Assembly (NCBI GenBank): GCA_008330645.1
Contig: VLTN01000021.1
Span: 1 to 64,000, forward strand
From: Cafeteria roenbergensis
Lineage: Eukaryota; Sar; Bigyra; Bicosoecida; Cafeteriaceae
Direction of reading: 5' to 3'
Length of the DNA: 64,000 bases
Shown: positions 11,301 through 21,022 of the stretch, piece after piece
Layout of the letters: every line of letters begins with the position of its first letter
Numbering within the stretch: the stretch's first letter is position 1
Program-made: the position numbers and the translations under genes
The notes under the pieces: model-generated
Told to the model about the DNA's origin: nothing
Seen by the model: only the letters and a program-made list of their open reading frames with translations
Database searches by the model: none

Positions 11301-12386
11301 GGGCTCTGTGAGGCGTGCATGGACATGGTGGTTGACACGGCCAAGGGGCCGCGCAATGTCCGCGTGCAGGAAGAGTGGCTCTGCCCGCCCTGCGCGGCGA
11401 CGTCGGCGCTGGAGATGCACGGGCTCGAGCTGCTGCAGTACTATGCTCGGACGCCTCGCGAGGGGGTTGCGCCGCTTTCCAAGCTGGGCGCCGTTTCCCG
11501 AGCAGAGCTCAGCCTTGCGCAGCTTCGACGTTCGCTCAAGAGGCCCCGCTCGTCGGACCTGGCGGTGTCTGGGCCGCCCAAGACGAAGAGGGCTCGTGGC
11601 GCAGGCGACAGCACACCTGCTTCTCAGGAGGCAGCTGCCGCGGTGCCCAAAAAGCGAGGCCGGCCAAAGGGCGGCTCCAAGGCTGCCGCTGCTGCGGCCG
11701 CAGCAGCGGGTGGCGCTCCCGACGCTAACCCTGGCGCAGCAGCTGCAGCTCGTGGCGGAGCTGCGTCGCCTTCGTCGGCGGGGGCAGCGACCCCAGGGAG
11801 CCGCAAGGGAAAGCAGTCGCAGTCGAAGCAGAGGGGAAGGCGAGCAGGCTCGTCGTCGCGAGGCAGAACCCCGCAGCGAGGTTCGCAGGCCGTTGCTGCG
11901 CCCGCTTCTGGCGCCCCGTCTGGTGCGTCTGGTGCCCCAGAGCCAGCCGCGGGCTCCCAGCCGGGGCAGTCCGTCGCTCTTGATCCTGGACTGCAGGCAG
12001 CGGTCGAGGGGCTGGTGCGACAGCAGGAGGCCGCAATCCAGATGGCGTCGTGGCAGCTCCAGCAGGCCCGGGCTCAGGCTGCAGCATCCGGCCTGCCGGA
12101 CAGCGAGTGCAACGCGCTGCTGGAGAACGTCGAGGCACCCCCACTTGACGAGGTGTTTCCCCTCGTCCGGGCAACGCCAGCGGTGCTTGCGGTGGTCAAC
12201 GCTGTTGGAGCAATCAGCAACGAATTGGGGCAGCAGCTCACGCTGGCAACTCTGCACCGCAGCCGCGTGGCCATCTTCTTGCAGCGGCAGGTGGCAACCG
12301 TTCTGGGCGCCATCGATGGCCCTGCGGCTGCTGGCGCAGCCAGCGCTGCGGAGAGCGCCCCGGACGGCGACGGCTCGACCAGCTGA
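8394..12386 (+). CDS. Chromatin-type zinc-finger protein (zf-4CXXC_R1 + ADD-like + AT-hook)
   Basis: I model three exons, 8394-8802, 8937-9435 and 9608-12386, giving 1228 residues. Both introns have GTGAG donors and CAG acceptors and the phases match (1, then 2). Residues about 222-297, at the junction of exons 2 and 3, hold a cysteine-rich domain with CHCC, CAGCL and CPVCTGACPCTAC, which is the pattern of zf-4CXXC_R1, the finger of CDCA7/R1 proteins and some JmjC proteins. Residues about 777-902 hold a second Cys-rich block, CVLC and CDQC followed by CSLC, CSARVC, CEAC and CPPC. This looks like the GATA-like finger plus PHD of an ADD domain. KKRGRPKGG near residue 983 is a typical AT-hook. 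The rest is disordered Ala/Pro/Ser sequence, ending in a helical segment. A nuclear DNA- and histone-binding role is inferred from these motifs. The start ATG is the first in the long frame and is not certain. Confidence 0.75.
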   Translation: MPCEPFLETLRRQRFPLRGPVAPSASATSTAPRSQLASDFFQMQLLRETLLTSHGFDAAALPPLVACEPRPTVGKPTISPDHALRSSSASPAHRGQGAGRWNKQSDALPPAGAAAAAAGGDTPAASPVGQQLSESERESAKVCSWLAPRILAHWQPMLWAGREPMRPAPSLSSSACLEPSQEGRLRKSRFRPFRWRSGLCLTPKVTPPMSAPRERTRLPGRRPGLLRTLRRTWPLWPFAQWCRFAKWLATPGPRQTRTSRASSAAGVCATAAGTGEPWSRGALTQSAAVRTLQQGLATPTALGACSAALGPTTMRCALACCSGGVQSALARARARRAPPSTGGSGPSGELQRDGRRTRPACGVSPAFARGSRPSLAHVAACLGDQQSPPPPVPSHATRYSTPRRSFHYAACVDTGMLSVEAGGAARRGLSEPLLFPGTASQYPGGSVYDPQPGELTGPDMVVSRRYAQRLQEAGIPPPAHLSKAAGTPLAALAATAPPPDAASGHEKGAGSKLGRRPRRLSAQGFGTTGRRKPAAASAGRKPKPGGPDLTPSSAGAASELGADDDGISPSASDLDSLLGLDAFASAGSTSSRGGGRKRLAAAKATRAIVHAAQGIQVAPARPPAAEASRSQPAATPAASAAALAVKLWQERLGRPLNDADRDAVLAQCTGAITPLTKGLSPPPGVAELYATPAVLEPGGGCAIPGLNVTLADGLIGVSGTGPSAVNAQRIASALLETFGGPDLISALTPGAALAAAASTGGKRSPSAATASAAPPQSSGGAKSKHGLGPVLDAAKAASDRVLSKGALLCPAGTPGADAERLLTALQAVLPDSPRPWALNVVHGRGSTSMASLFCPAAAQSAKTPTAAAVQSGASLAPLRCVLCDQGESRARSRRRSVAVHPLMPIRASGRPVIICDQCEQRVLDTRAWAASQGLIHGEDGMEELCSLCGAGTPQLPTKLTLCSARVCVRGLCEACMDMVVDTAKGPRNVRVQEEWLCPPCAATSALEMHGLELLQYYARTPREGVAPLSKLGAVSRAELSLAQLRRSLKRPRSSDLAVSGPPKTKRARGAGDSTPASQEAAAAVPKKRGRPKGGSKAAAAAAAAAGGAPDANPGAAAAARGGAASPSSAGAATPGSRKGKQSQSKQRGRRAGSSSRGRTPQRGSQAVAAPASGAPSGASGAPEPAAGSQPGQSVALDPGLQAAVEGLVRQQEAAIQMASWQLQQARAQAAASGLPDSECNALLENVEAPPLDEVFPLVRATPAVLAVVNAVGAISNELGQQLTLATLHRSRVAIFLQRQVATVLGAIDGPAAAGAASAAESAPDGDGSTS

Positions 12387-12616
12387 GCTTCCGGGCTGCC
12401 TGGCTTGCGAAGGCGTGGCCGGGAGTGAGGGCACTTGCGCGGCGGTCCGGGCAGCAACGATGCCAGCGTTGGATTCGTACTGCAGCGCCCAAACACAAGG
12501 GGGTGAAGGCTTCTGCAGCGTCACAGACCATTCCCCCGCCAAGCTCACACATGAGGCCTGTGGCACGCTCACATTGGGCGGCCTTGAGAGCCGCTGAAGT
12601 CGCATCAGCAGCTTCG

Positions 12617-14551
12617 TCATGCGGCGCGGCGGAAGCGTTCGATGAAGAGGCGGCCAATGGAGTCCACCGCAGCGTTGATGGTGTGCGTCCAGCGCGTGCT
12701 CTCGTCCGCCAGCACGTCCAAGTCCTCGGTCTCGTTGTCGATGGGGCAGGGCCGCAGCACATAGGTCCGCCGCCGCTCGTGGGCCACCTGGAAGGCAGAC
12801 GGGAATGACCTCTCCACGCTTGGCTCCGGAGACCCGGCCCGCCGGCCGAACAGGTCAATCGTCTCCTTTGGCTCGGTAACCCTGCGGAACACAGAGGCAG
12901 CGGCCGGTTCAGAGCAGCGTGGCGCTCGCGCAGAGCCCTGCCGTGTCCTCGGCTGCGTGTTCCCGAGCGCTCCTGAATACCATGGTTGCCTTCTGACGTT
13001 GTCCTGGCGGGCAAGGGGGAGCAGCGGGGGCAGGAGAGAGCGGGGCATGGCCTGGTGACTCACAGTTCGTCCTCGTAGTAGAGCAGCCAGGCCGCCGTGA
13101 CCACTTCGTCCATGCGCGGCTGTTGAGCGCCTCGCATCGAGAGATCCTCGTTAAGCAGCTCCACCCTGGTGTGAACCACGACGCGGAAGTAGCGGCGCTT
13201 CCAGCCCTTGATCCAGCGCGAGGGGTCTGACTGTTTGAGCAGCCACCCCTTTTGCACGCACCTGCGGAGCGACTGGCCCTCGGCGAGAATGAACGCTGCC
13301 TCGTCCAGCCCAATCTGCAAAGTTCACGCACGAGCGCACAATGCAGAGAATACAGTGACTCTGGAGAGGCCTGCGGTCGCGCAGCTGCGTCTTGAGGTGC
13401 CGGGCCGATCGTGGAGGCGGGGCGCGATCGCGCAACGGCCACAGCTTCCATGCACATGGCCCGGCCTGACACGGGCTGCTTGGCACGCGCGCTGCACGGC
13501 AAGCAGTCTGGCGCACCTTCAGAAGCAGCTTGGGCCGTTCGTCTCGAGGTGCAAGGCGGGGGAACGTGCCGTCTGCGTAGACGAAACCGTTTTCGTCCTC
13601 GTCCGTGGGACGCGGCTCATGATCCGCACTCTCGCCCTCGTCCGAGCCAGCAGCAGCGTGGGCGGCAGCATCCGCTGCTGGCTCGCGCACAGGCTGGTCC
13701 ATGCGCCAGTCGCCACCCGCTGCGTCGTCTGGAAGCGTATTGCGGCGGCCAGAGAGACCCTCGTCCGAGCGGTCGCGGCTTCGCTCGTCTTCCCTGCCCC
13801 GGCCGCTGCCCTCGCTACCCGAATCGTCGCGGCTGGCCACCTCTCCACGGTGCCAAGAGGCAGGTCCGCCTCCGTCGGCCCGGGTGCCAGTCCGAGCCGC
13901 TTCGTGGCGAGCTGCCGCTGCGCTTGCACCAGCAGCAGCGGCTGCAGCCGCTGCTGCTGCCCCGTCGCTGGCACGTGAGGCGTGAGGAATGCGACGCTCC
14001 GGCGACCCTGCTTCTGCGCTCGTGTCCAGGTCAACCTCCTCCACAGGAGGGTGCCCGGCCGAATCGCCCCTGGAGTGAGCTCGAGGCTCCTGGCCAGCCC
14101 AGCCCCCGCTGTCCGAGGTGGCCACTCTCTCCGTGCGGGGATCGAGACCCGGCCCCATGCCAGGATGGCTCGCTGCCCCAGAAGCAGCGCGGGGGTCATG
14201 CCTGAGTTCCGCTCTCGGGTCAGAGGCCGCGTCTTGCGAGCCAAAACGGTCGCTGCTTTGCGGCCCAGCCCCGCGCCCAGAGTCCGCCGCAAACCCGCCC
14301 CCCGCGCCGCTGGAGGCCTTAGGAGAGGCAAGCGGGGATGCTGCCATCGCCTGCTGGAGGAGCTTGCGGGGGTCCACAGCGGCGGTCGCGGGTGGCGCTC
14401 CTCGAGGCGGGCGGCCAACCGGCGGGGCACCGCGCGGCGGCGGGCCGGAGGGCACCCTGCCCGCAGTGGGAGGAGGACCCCGTGGAGGGGGGCCACGGGG
14501 GGGAGGCCCAGCCGGAATGCGCGACATCTCGGAGCCCTGCGTTGACGCCAT
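12617..14551 (-). CDS. PH-domain protein with proline-rich N-terminus
   Basis: Three exons on the minus strand, 14551-13517, 13314-13064 and 12881-12617, give 516 residues. Donors are GTGCGC and GTGAGT, acceptors are CAG, and the phases fit (0 and 2). The N-terminus has repeated PPPRG motifs (residues about 13-50), which are potential SH3- or profilin-binding sites, followed by about 280 residues of disordered, charged, Ala-rich sequence. Residues about 345-515 hold a pleckstrin-homology domain split over exons 2 and 3. It opens with KGWLLKQSDPSRWIKGWKRR and YFRV, continues with WLLYYEDEL, a strand carrying ETIDL, and RRRTYVLRP, and closes with the usual amphipathic helix (RWTHTINAAVDSIGRLF). 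PH domains bind phosphoinositides or proteins, so a membrane-recruited adaptor is plausible. No catalytic domain is present. The start lies 285 bp from the oppositely oriented glycerol-3-phosphate dehydrogenase start, so the two probably share a promoter region. Confidence 0.85.
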
Positions 14552-14836
14552 GAGTCAGCCGGCGTTCGCGAAAGGAGCGAATGAATCCCAAACTCGGACC
14601 CTGTGCGGCGTTGTGAGCAGCACGCTCGCGCGGGTAAGTGTCCCGCCTCAGCGCTCGATTGGTTCGGCTTCGGCCGGTCTTCGGCTCGGGGGTCCCGCGG
14701 CTCCCCGGCGAATCGGAACCGTGCGCTTGTGCAGGCGAGCTGCCCGGTCGGCAGGCTGCCTGTGAGCTAGGTGGCAGAGCCGGATCCGCACCCTGGCGGG
14801 GCGACACCCTGCCTCGAGAGCCCAGGTCCCAGGGAC

Positions 14837-16754
14837 ATGCTCGGCAAGGTCCCGAGCGCTTTCGCGCGCCTGGCGCCACGGCATGCTGGCGCTGCTCGGC
14901 CCGCCATTCGCTCTCTCGCGACTCTGGCAGAGGAGACCAGCCCTCGCCGGTGAGTGCTGCGCGCCCGGCCCTCGCCCTGGTCGGTCCCTGGCGCTGCACG
15001 TCCTGGGGCCGCGCGGCAAATTGCGTGTCGAGTGCGGTGCGCACTTCGCGCAAGAGGACGCATGCCAGCAGGGCGTGCAATCGGATCGCCAATGTGTTCC
15101 GAGTCGGCGCGTCACTGCTTCCGCCGTGCCTTTAGCTCGGGCTCCCCAAGGAGGAGGAGGAGGAGGAGTCGATGCGCCTTGTGGCGAATGCCCAGGCATG
15201 GCCGTGTACGGGGTGGCGGGCCTGGGGGTGGAAGATCAGAGGCCGGCGGCAGGTCGGGGGGTTGCCACCTGTCACGACGGCAATCAGCCTGCGTTGTCAG
15301 CGCGCCCCACAGGCCGCTCCCTGCCCCCCCCCCCCCCCTCCTCTCCTCTGCCAAGCCGGGGCCACAAAGGCGACTTCAGTCTGCGGCGTTGGGTGGGCTG
15401 GGGGCCTGCCTGCCTGCCTTCCTGCCGCCGCTCCCAGAGCGTCTGGCAAAGGGCTGCGTGGGTCACCACTTGCATGGGTGTTCTTTTCCATCGCGTTCCT
15501 TGCGCTGCGCCGACTCCTCCCCCTCCCTGTGCCTTCCCTGCAGCGCCCGGAAGGTGTGCATCTTCGGGTCTGGCTCCTTCGGAACTGCAATGGCGACTGT
15601 CCTTGCTCGCAACGGTTTTAACGTGGTGATTCTGGCGAGACGTGAAGACGTGAGTCACTGTACCGTATGCCCAGGCTAGGGAGGCTCCGGCCGAGCGGCG
15701 GTTGGCTGTGATGATTCCCTGTTCCCATGATCCCCGCCCGCGCCCCGTTCGAGCTCGCCTCGGCGCGCAGATTTGCGAGGGCATCAACAAGAACCACCGC
15801 AACGTCAGCTACCTCACTGGCTACCCGCTGCCGTTCAACGTGCGCGCGGAGCTGTCGGCGGAGAAAGCCCTCATGGACGCAGACCTCATTGTCCACAGCA
15901 TTCCCGTGCAGGCCACGACGGAGTTCCTGGAGAACATCGTTCACCTCATCCCGCCCACGACCCCCATCGTGAACACCTCCAAGGGGCTGCACACCACCAC
16001 GCTGCAGCTCATGTCCGAAGTGATCCCCGCTGCCCTGGGCCGCCCGAACCAGCCCGTGGCCTTCTTCTCCGGTCCCACCTTCGCGAAGGAGCTCATGGAG
16101 GGCTGGCCCACCGGCGCAGTCATCGCTGCAACGGACAAGAAGCTGGCTCAGCACGTCGCGGCATCGTTCCGCAGCCCTTCGCTGCGGCTTTGGACGAGCG
16201 ACGATGTCGTTGGCATCGAGGTGGCAGGCGCTTTGAAGAACGTCTACGCAATTGCCGCGGGTATGGTGGAGGGCCTCGGGCTCGGCCTGAACACAACGTC
16301 GCTGCTTGTCACGCGTGCTGTCGCGGAGATGAACCAGGTTGCGCGTGCGCTGGGCGCTCGCCCAGACACGCTTGTTGGGCTTGGAGGCATGGGCGACCTG
16401 ATGCTCACGTCCTACGGTGGCCTTTCGCGGAACCGGACTGTCGGAGTGCGCCTGGGCCGTGGTGAAGACATGTCGGAGATCATGGGGAGCGCCTCGGAAG
16501 TTGCAGAGGGAGTTGCCACGACCCCCGCCGCCTACGAGCTGGCGAGCAAGCATGGCATCCACGCCCCCATCATTGAGAGCGTGCACCACGTTCTCAACGG
16601 CGACATCACCCCCGTAGACGCCCTGATGGCGCTCATGGACCAGAACCAGGAGGTGCTGTCCACGCACCGTTCAGAGCCCGAGAACATCCTGGGCCAAGGC
16701 AACGTCGATACCGACTCGGAAACTGGCAACATCAGCGAGAGTGATCGTGCGTGA
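14837..16754 (+). CDS. gpsA/GPD: NAD(P)-dependent glycerol-3-phosphate dehydrogenase
   Basis: This enzyme interconverts dihydroxyacetone phosphate and sn-glycerol 3-phosphate, feeding glycerolipid synthesis and redox balance. I model exons 14837-14949, 15544-15649 and 15771-16754, giving 400 residues with matching phases (2, then 0). Donors are GTGAGT and GTGAGT and acceptors are CAG. The first 37 residues are Arg/Ala/Ser-rich without acids at the start (MLGKVPSAFARLAPRHAGAA), like a mitochondrial presequence. The Rossmann motif GSGSFG is at residues 46-51. FFSGPTFAKEL and the catalytic lysine, Lys229 in ALKNVYAIAAGM, are present, as is the C-terminal GLGGMGDLMLTSYGGLSRNR substrate loop. It resembles the bacterial/plastid GpsA type. 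The long first intron (594 bp) contains a C12-plus run. The first exon was chosen because it is the only upstream frame ending at a strong donor in the needed phase. Confidence 0.9.
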
Positions 16755-17083
16755 GCGGCCCAAACCCGGCTGCTCGTGCCCTTGCCGCTGTTGGCGTGCG
16801 CTTCAGTGCGTGGGTGAAGCCGAAAGCGCACCAAATCTATTCTGCCCCCTCCCCGCGGGGAGTCGTTGTCACCGTCACGGAAAGGCGTGTGGGCCTGACG
16901 TCGAAACACTGCAGCAACCAGGCGACGCCGCGTCCGCGCGACGGGAACACCACGCGGTCGGGCCGCTGCAAGCGGAATCCAAAACAACGACCGAAATGCC
17001 GACATGAACCTTGGCGGAAACCCGGCGGTTGCAGCCGCGATCACGCAAAACCAACGCCCGTGATGCCACGCGTTGGTGCGAAC
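16755..17083. other. Intergenic between convergent genes
   Basis: This gap separates the 3' end of the dehydrogenase gene from the 3' end of the kinase gene. It should hold both 3' untranslated regions. I see no gene, repeat or clear polyadenylation signal in it. Confidence 0.5.
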
Positions 17084-20000
17084 CTATTTCAACTCCGACT
17101 TGAGCGCATCGGCCTTGGTCTCCGCATCGACCTGCCCCTGCTTGGCGGCGGCACCAGACGGACGTGTCGCTCGTGCTGCGCCCTCCCCTCGCAGAATGCG
17201 GCCGAGCGTCGACGTCCGGCGGCTTGGCATTGCTGTTCGTCCCGAGACGCGGGATGCAACTGGCGTGCGTGCCGCCGACATGGGCCGTCGCTCCGTCCGC
17301 GCCGACCCGCCCACGTGCCTGTTTGCCTCTGCCGATGGGAGCCCGTTTCCCGGCATGAGGGCCTGCAGCGCAGGAAGCATCACCGGCCTTGTTGCAGGGC
17401 GGGCATCGCCGCCCCGGTCCCGTGCCGCCGAAGCTGCTCCGGCCCGTGCCCTGGCCTCTCCCGGCCGAATCCGCGACAGGCCAAGCCGCCCGCGGGCCGT
17501 GGCGCCCGACCGCGGCCTCCCCCCGGCGGCCGCCTGCTTTGCGTTGACTGCAGCCCTCTGCCGGGCGGGCCCTGCTGGACCAGTCGCCGCCTTGCCACCT
17601 GCGCTGTAGCAGCCCCCGCCGGCTGCCGCCTGTCCGCTTCCGCGGCGAGCCATTGCTGTCGGCCGCGGCTGCGCGGGAGGGCGCCCTGCGGTGCCGCGAC
17701 GGGCGCGCCCCGCTCGAATTGCGGCCCGGAGTTGCTCGCTCCTGCCGGCAGCAGCCGTTGAGCTCGAGCTCCTCGACGACCTCGACGATGCCTTGGATAT
17801 GACGGAAGCCGGCCCGGCGCCGTCCCGCCTGCCTGCCGAGGTTGCCGCCACGACCTCCGCGCATCCCACGCCGCCGCTGCCCGCCGTCCCGTGGCTTGCC
17901 CCGGCAGGCCCCACGAGCTCCACCCTATGCCTGACGGATGCGCCGGCCGGCGCGTGCAGCCCCTGCTGCGGCCTCTGCCTGTGGCCGGCGCCAGAGGCAA
18001 GGGCCTTCGCCCGAAGCATTGCCGCCCTCGGCGACGTTGCTCCGATTCCAATGCCGCCCGCCACCGGCCGCCGGACGCCCTGCCCCCCCTCTCGCGTCAT
18101 GGGCGATGGCTCCGCTCTGCGCGGGAGGCTTTGCGTCGAGCTGGAGTTGGAGCTTGCGCAGGAGCGCGGGCTGATTCGCTGGCCTGAGCGCGGGCTGTGG
18201 GTCGTGCCTTCGCCGCTTGCAAGGCGGGCGGGGAACGGGCTCGCTGGCGGTATCGGGGCCGGCTGGGACGGCGCGGGCTGGACAAGCCCAGCCGGTGGAA
18301 TACGGTCCGCGGACATCCCCGCTAGCGGCTTGCTGTCGGCGGCGTCGCTGACGTCGACGGCCAGGGCATGCCTGCCCGCTGCTCTCGGCCTGACGGGCAC
18401 CGGCGCAGTCGGGATCGTGGTGACGTCAACCAGCTCTGCTTGGGTCGCGACGTCGCCGCCGTCCTGGGCCTCCGGCGAGCGCTCGCCGGCTGCGCCACCT
18501 CGGAGCCACGGGTCGGCGCACACGGCCTCGGCAGTCGGCCTGGTCGCGGCCGAGCGGTCCAGCAGCCGCAGCGTCAGCTCGGATGCGGGGTGGCCTGCTG
18601 GCAGCCCGTCCGCCTTGGCGTTGGGTGGCCTCGTTCGCACCATGCGAATCACCTCCGCCTCCGAGTCTCCTCGGAACGGGAAGCTGCCTGTCAGCATGAG
18701 GTAAAAGCACACGCCCAGGGACCACACGTCTGTGGGCCGCGCGTGATGGGTGTGGCCGCGCACCAGCGCCTCGGGAGCCATGTACACCAGCGAGCCTCTG
18801 GCCTCTGTGACTCTCTGCGGCGGGGAAGGCGGGGGCGACGGTGCCGCCAGGGGAGGGGGCGTGGCTGCGGAGAGCCGCTGCGATGCCGAGGCCGGCCCAC
18901 GGACAAGCCCCAGCGGCCGTGCCGATGCGCCTCCCGCGACCGTGCGCCTGCTTGGCGTGGAGGGCCGGCCGTGGCGCTCGCATATGCTCCCTTGGCCGTC
19001 GGAGCCAAAGGAGGCGCTGGCGAGAAGCTGCTCGTCGGGAAGCGGCTCCGGCAGCTCGGCAGAGGCTGCCACCGCCGCCCCGGCAGCCGCCCCGAATGGG
19101 TGGGAGCTGCCGGGGGTCGGGGTGGCCTTGTGATCGGCAGGTGCTGTCCGCATGGCCGTAAGAGGCGCGACCAATCTTCCGGCGGAGGGCCGGCCAGGCG
19201 AGCCCGCTGACGTAACGCCCTGTTGCGTGGCGGCCGAGGCGGCCGCGAAGCCCACGAGCGGTTTGCCGGCTGTGGCGCCCGAGGCTGCGGCGGCGAAGCC
19301 TGCGGGGGATGGGGGCAGCATTGGCGGAGACACGCTCCGCTGCGATGCCGTTGCGGAGCCAGCGGGCGAGTGCGGGGGCAGCGGCGGGGGAGGCGTCAGC
19401 CCCACGCCCCCGGGGCCCCGGCCCGTGCCTGGTCGGCTGTTGGGCCTGCACACGGCGAGCTGCGCGCCAAAGGCACGCGCTGCCTCCTTGTCGGCTGACG
19501 CCTGCGACTGCACCCGGGTGGCGAAGCCGAAGTCGCAGAGCCGGATCCTTCCGGCGGCGACGGCATCGGAGGCCCCCGTCCCTGCGGCGCTGCCGTCCAC
19601 CACCACGTTCTCGAGCTTGACGTCTCGGTGGGCGATCCCGCGCCTGTGAAGGTGCCGCACCGCTCGCGCCATGGCCAGCATGGCCGGCCGCGCAAGCTCC
19701 GGCGGAATGGCGCCTCGGGCTTCGGATTCCAGGGGCTTGCGTCGCGCCACGCGCCTGGCCTGGTGCGGTTGCAGCTTTCCGATGAATGCGCGCCTGCCCC
19801 TGGCCGCTGCTCTTGCGTGGCCGGTTTGGCCGCGCCGGGCTGCCGAGGGGGAGCTGCTGCCTTTCGAGCTCGGCGTGCCGGCACCGCTCGGCGCCCTTGC
19901 GCCCCCCGCGCCACCTGCGGATGGAGCCGCTCCTGCGGGGCTCGCCCTCGACGCTGCGGCGCGCGCTCGCCGGAGGGCCCCCAGCAGCGTGCCTCCTGCG

Positions 20001-20558
20001 CAGTGGTCCATGACCAGGCTCACCCCGCGGTGGTCTTCGAAGGCGTCCAGCAGCCTGCACACGTTTTCGTGGTCTCCCGCGTCGCGCATGGCCCGGGCCT
20101 CCGCCATGACCATATCGCGCATGGCTGGCTCCCGCAGCGCTGCTCGGTTGTACTGCTTCACCGCCACCACGCGCGGAAGCTTGCGAGCCCCAAGGGCGGT
20201 GCAAACCACCGCTGTTGACGGTCTCTTGCTGCCACACATGTCCAACGGGGCTGAGCGCGACGCGGCGGCGTCGCCGAACAGCGGGCGCCGAGCAGCTGGT
20301 CGAGTCGCCGTTGTCGTGACACCAGCCGCGAACACTCGCGCAAAGGACCCAGTCCCGAGAAGCTGCGGCGCCGCGCGGCAGCGGACACGACTGAAGCCAG
20401 CACTCGCCAACCTCGGCGAGTCCACCGAGGGCCAAAACGCCTTCCGCAGCAGCCAGCCGGTGAACGCAGTGCGCAGCTCGCAGCGGCGCCAAAGGGCTCA
20501 CCTGCCGGAACTTGTAGTCCGGCCAGCAGACCCGCTCCTCTGCATCGGTTGCCGCCAT
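17084..20558 (-). CDS. Serine/threonine protein kinase with large activation-segment insertion
   Basis: Two exons, 20558-20502 and 20362-17084, give 1111 residues. The first exon codes only 19 residues and ends at GTGAGC in phase 0. The glycine loop LLGTGSFARVF begins exon 2, the ATP-anchoring Lys is in VVAVK (residue 88), the catalytic loop is HRDVKLEN (about 262), the metal-binding motif is CDFGFA (about 295) and the APE motif is VYMAPEAL (about 546), followed by DVWSLGVCFYLMLTGSFPF. All core catalytic residues are present, so it should be active. About 55 extra residues lie between the glycine loop and the Lys, and about 250 low-complexity residues lie between DFG and APE. The HRDVKLEN and whole-lobe style suggests the CAMK/SNF1 broad group, but I cannot assign a subfamily. 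The last ~480 residues are a disordered Ala/Arg/Gly/Pro tail. The substrate and location are unknown. Confidence 0.88.
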
Positions 20559-21022
20559 GGCAAGGCGCCCCAGCGCTCCCCCTACTCCGTGCCCGGCAGA
20601 CCAGCGCTCCCCCCTGTGCCAGCGGAGGCCCAGTGCAGCGGATGCCGAGCAGAGCGACACTGCCAGCAACTCTCTCGATGACCCAAGAATCGCGCTCGCG
20701 GACTCGGCGGATGTCTTCGGGAGGGACACCACCCGAGCGCGGCCCCGGACTGCCAGAAGTTGCCCGTCCATCCATCTTCCCTTGTCGCGCAAGGCGTCGC
20801 TCCCGGCGGCAGGCTGGTCCCACCAGAAACGCCGCCAATTTGTCAGGCTGCTGCTCTGCCGGTAATTGGCTGCGGCAATTGCGGCTGCACTGCGCCCCTT
20901 GGCCCCGTTCTCAAGCCCGGATCGACGGCTGCTTGGACCCACGCTCCTTGCCCTCGCTGCGGCCTAGCATCTGGGTGGAGCACAGGGCGTCGCCTGGCGG
21001 GCCCACGCTGTCGGAGCGAGGC
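20559..21022. other. Intergenic, divergent promoter region
   Basis: This 464-bp stretch separates the kinase start from the start of the small secreted protein on the other strand. It presumably carries both promoters. I see no further gene in it; long open frames here are extensions of neighbouring frames without domains. Confidence 0.45.

Noticed and set aside
15092-15180. Alternative first exon of the dehydrogenase starting MCSESARHCFRRAFSSGS
   Set aside because: It looks like a targeting peptide, but no GTGAG-type donor in the needed phase follows it. The exon at 14837-14949 ends at a strong donor in the right phase.
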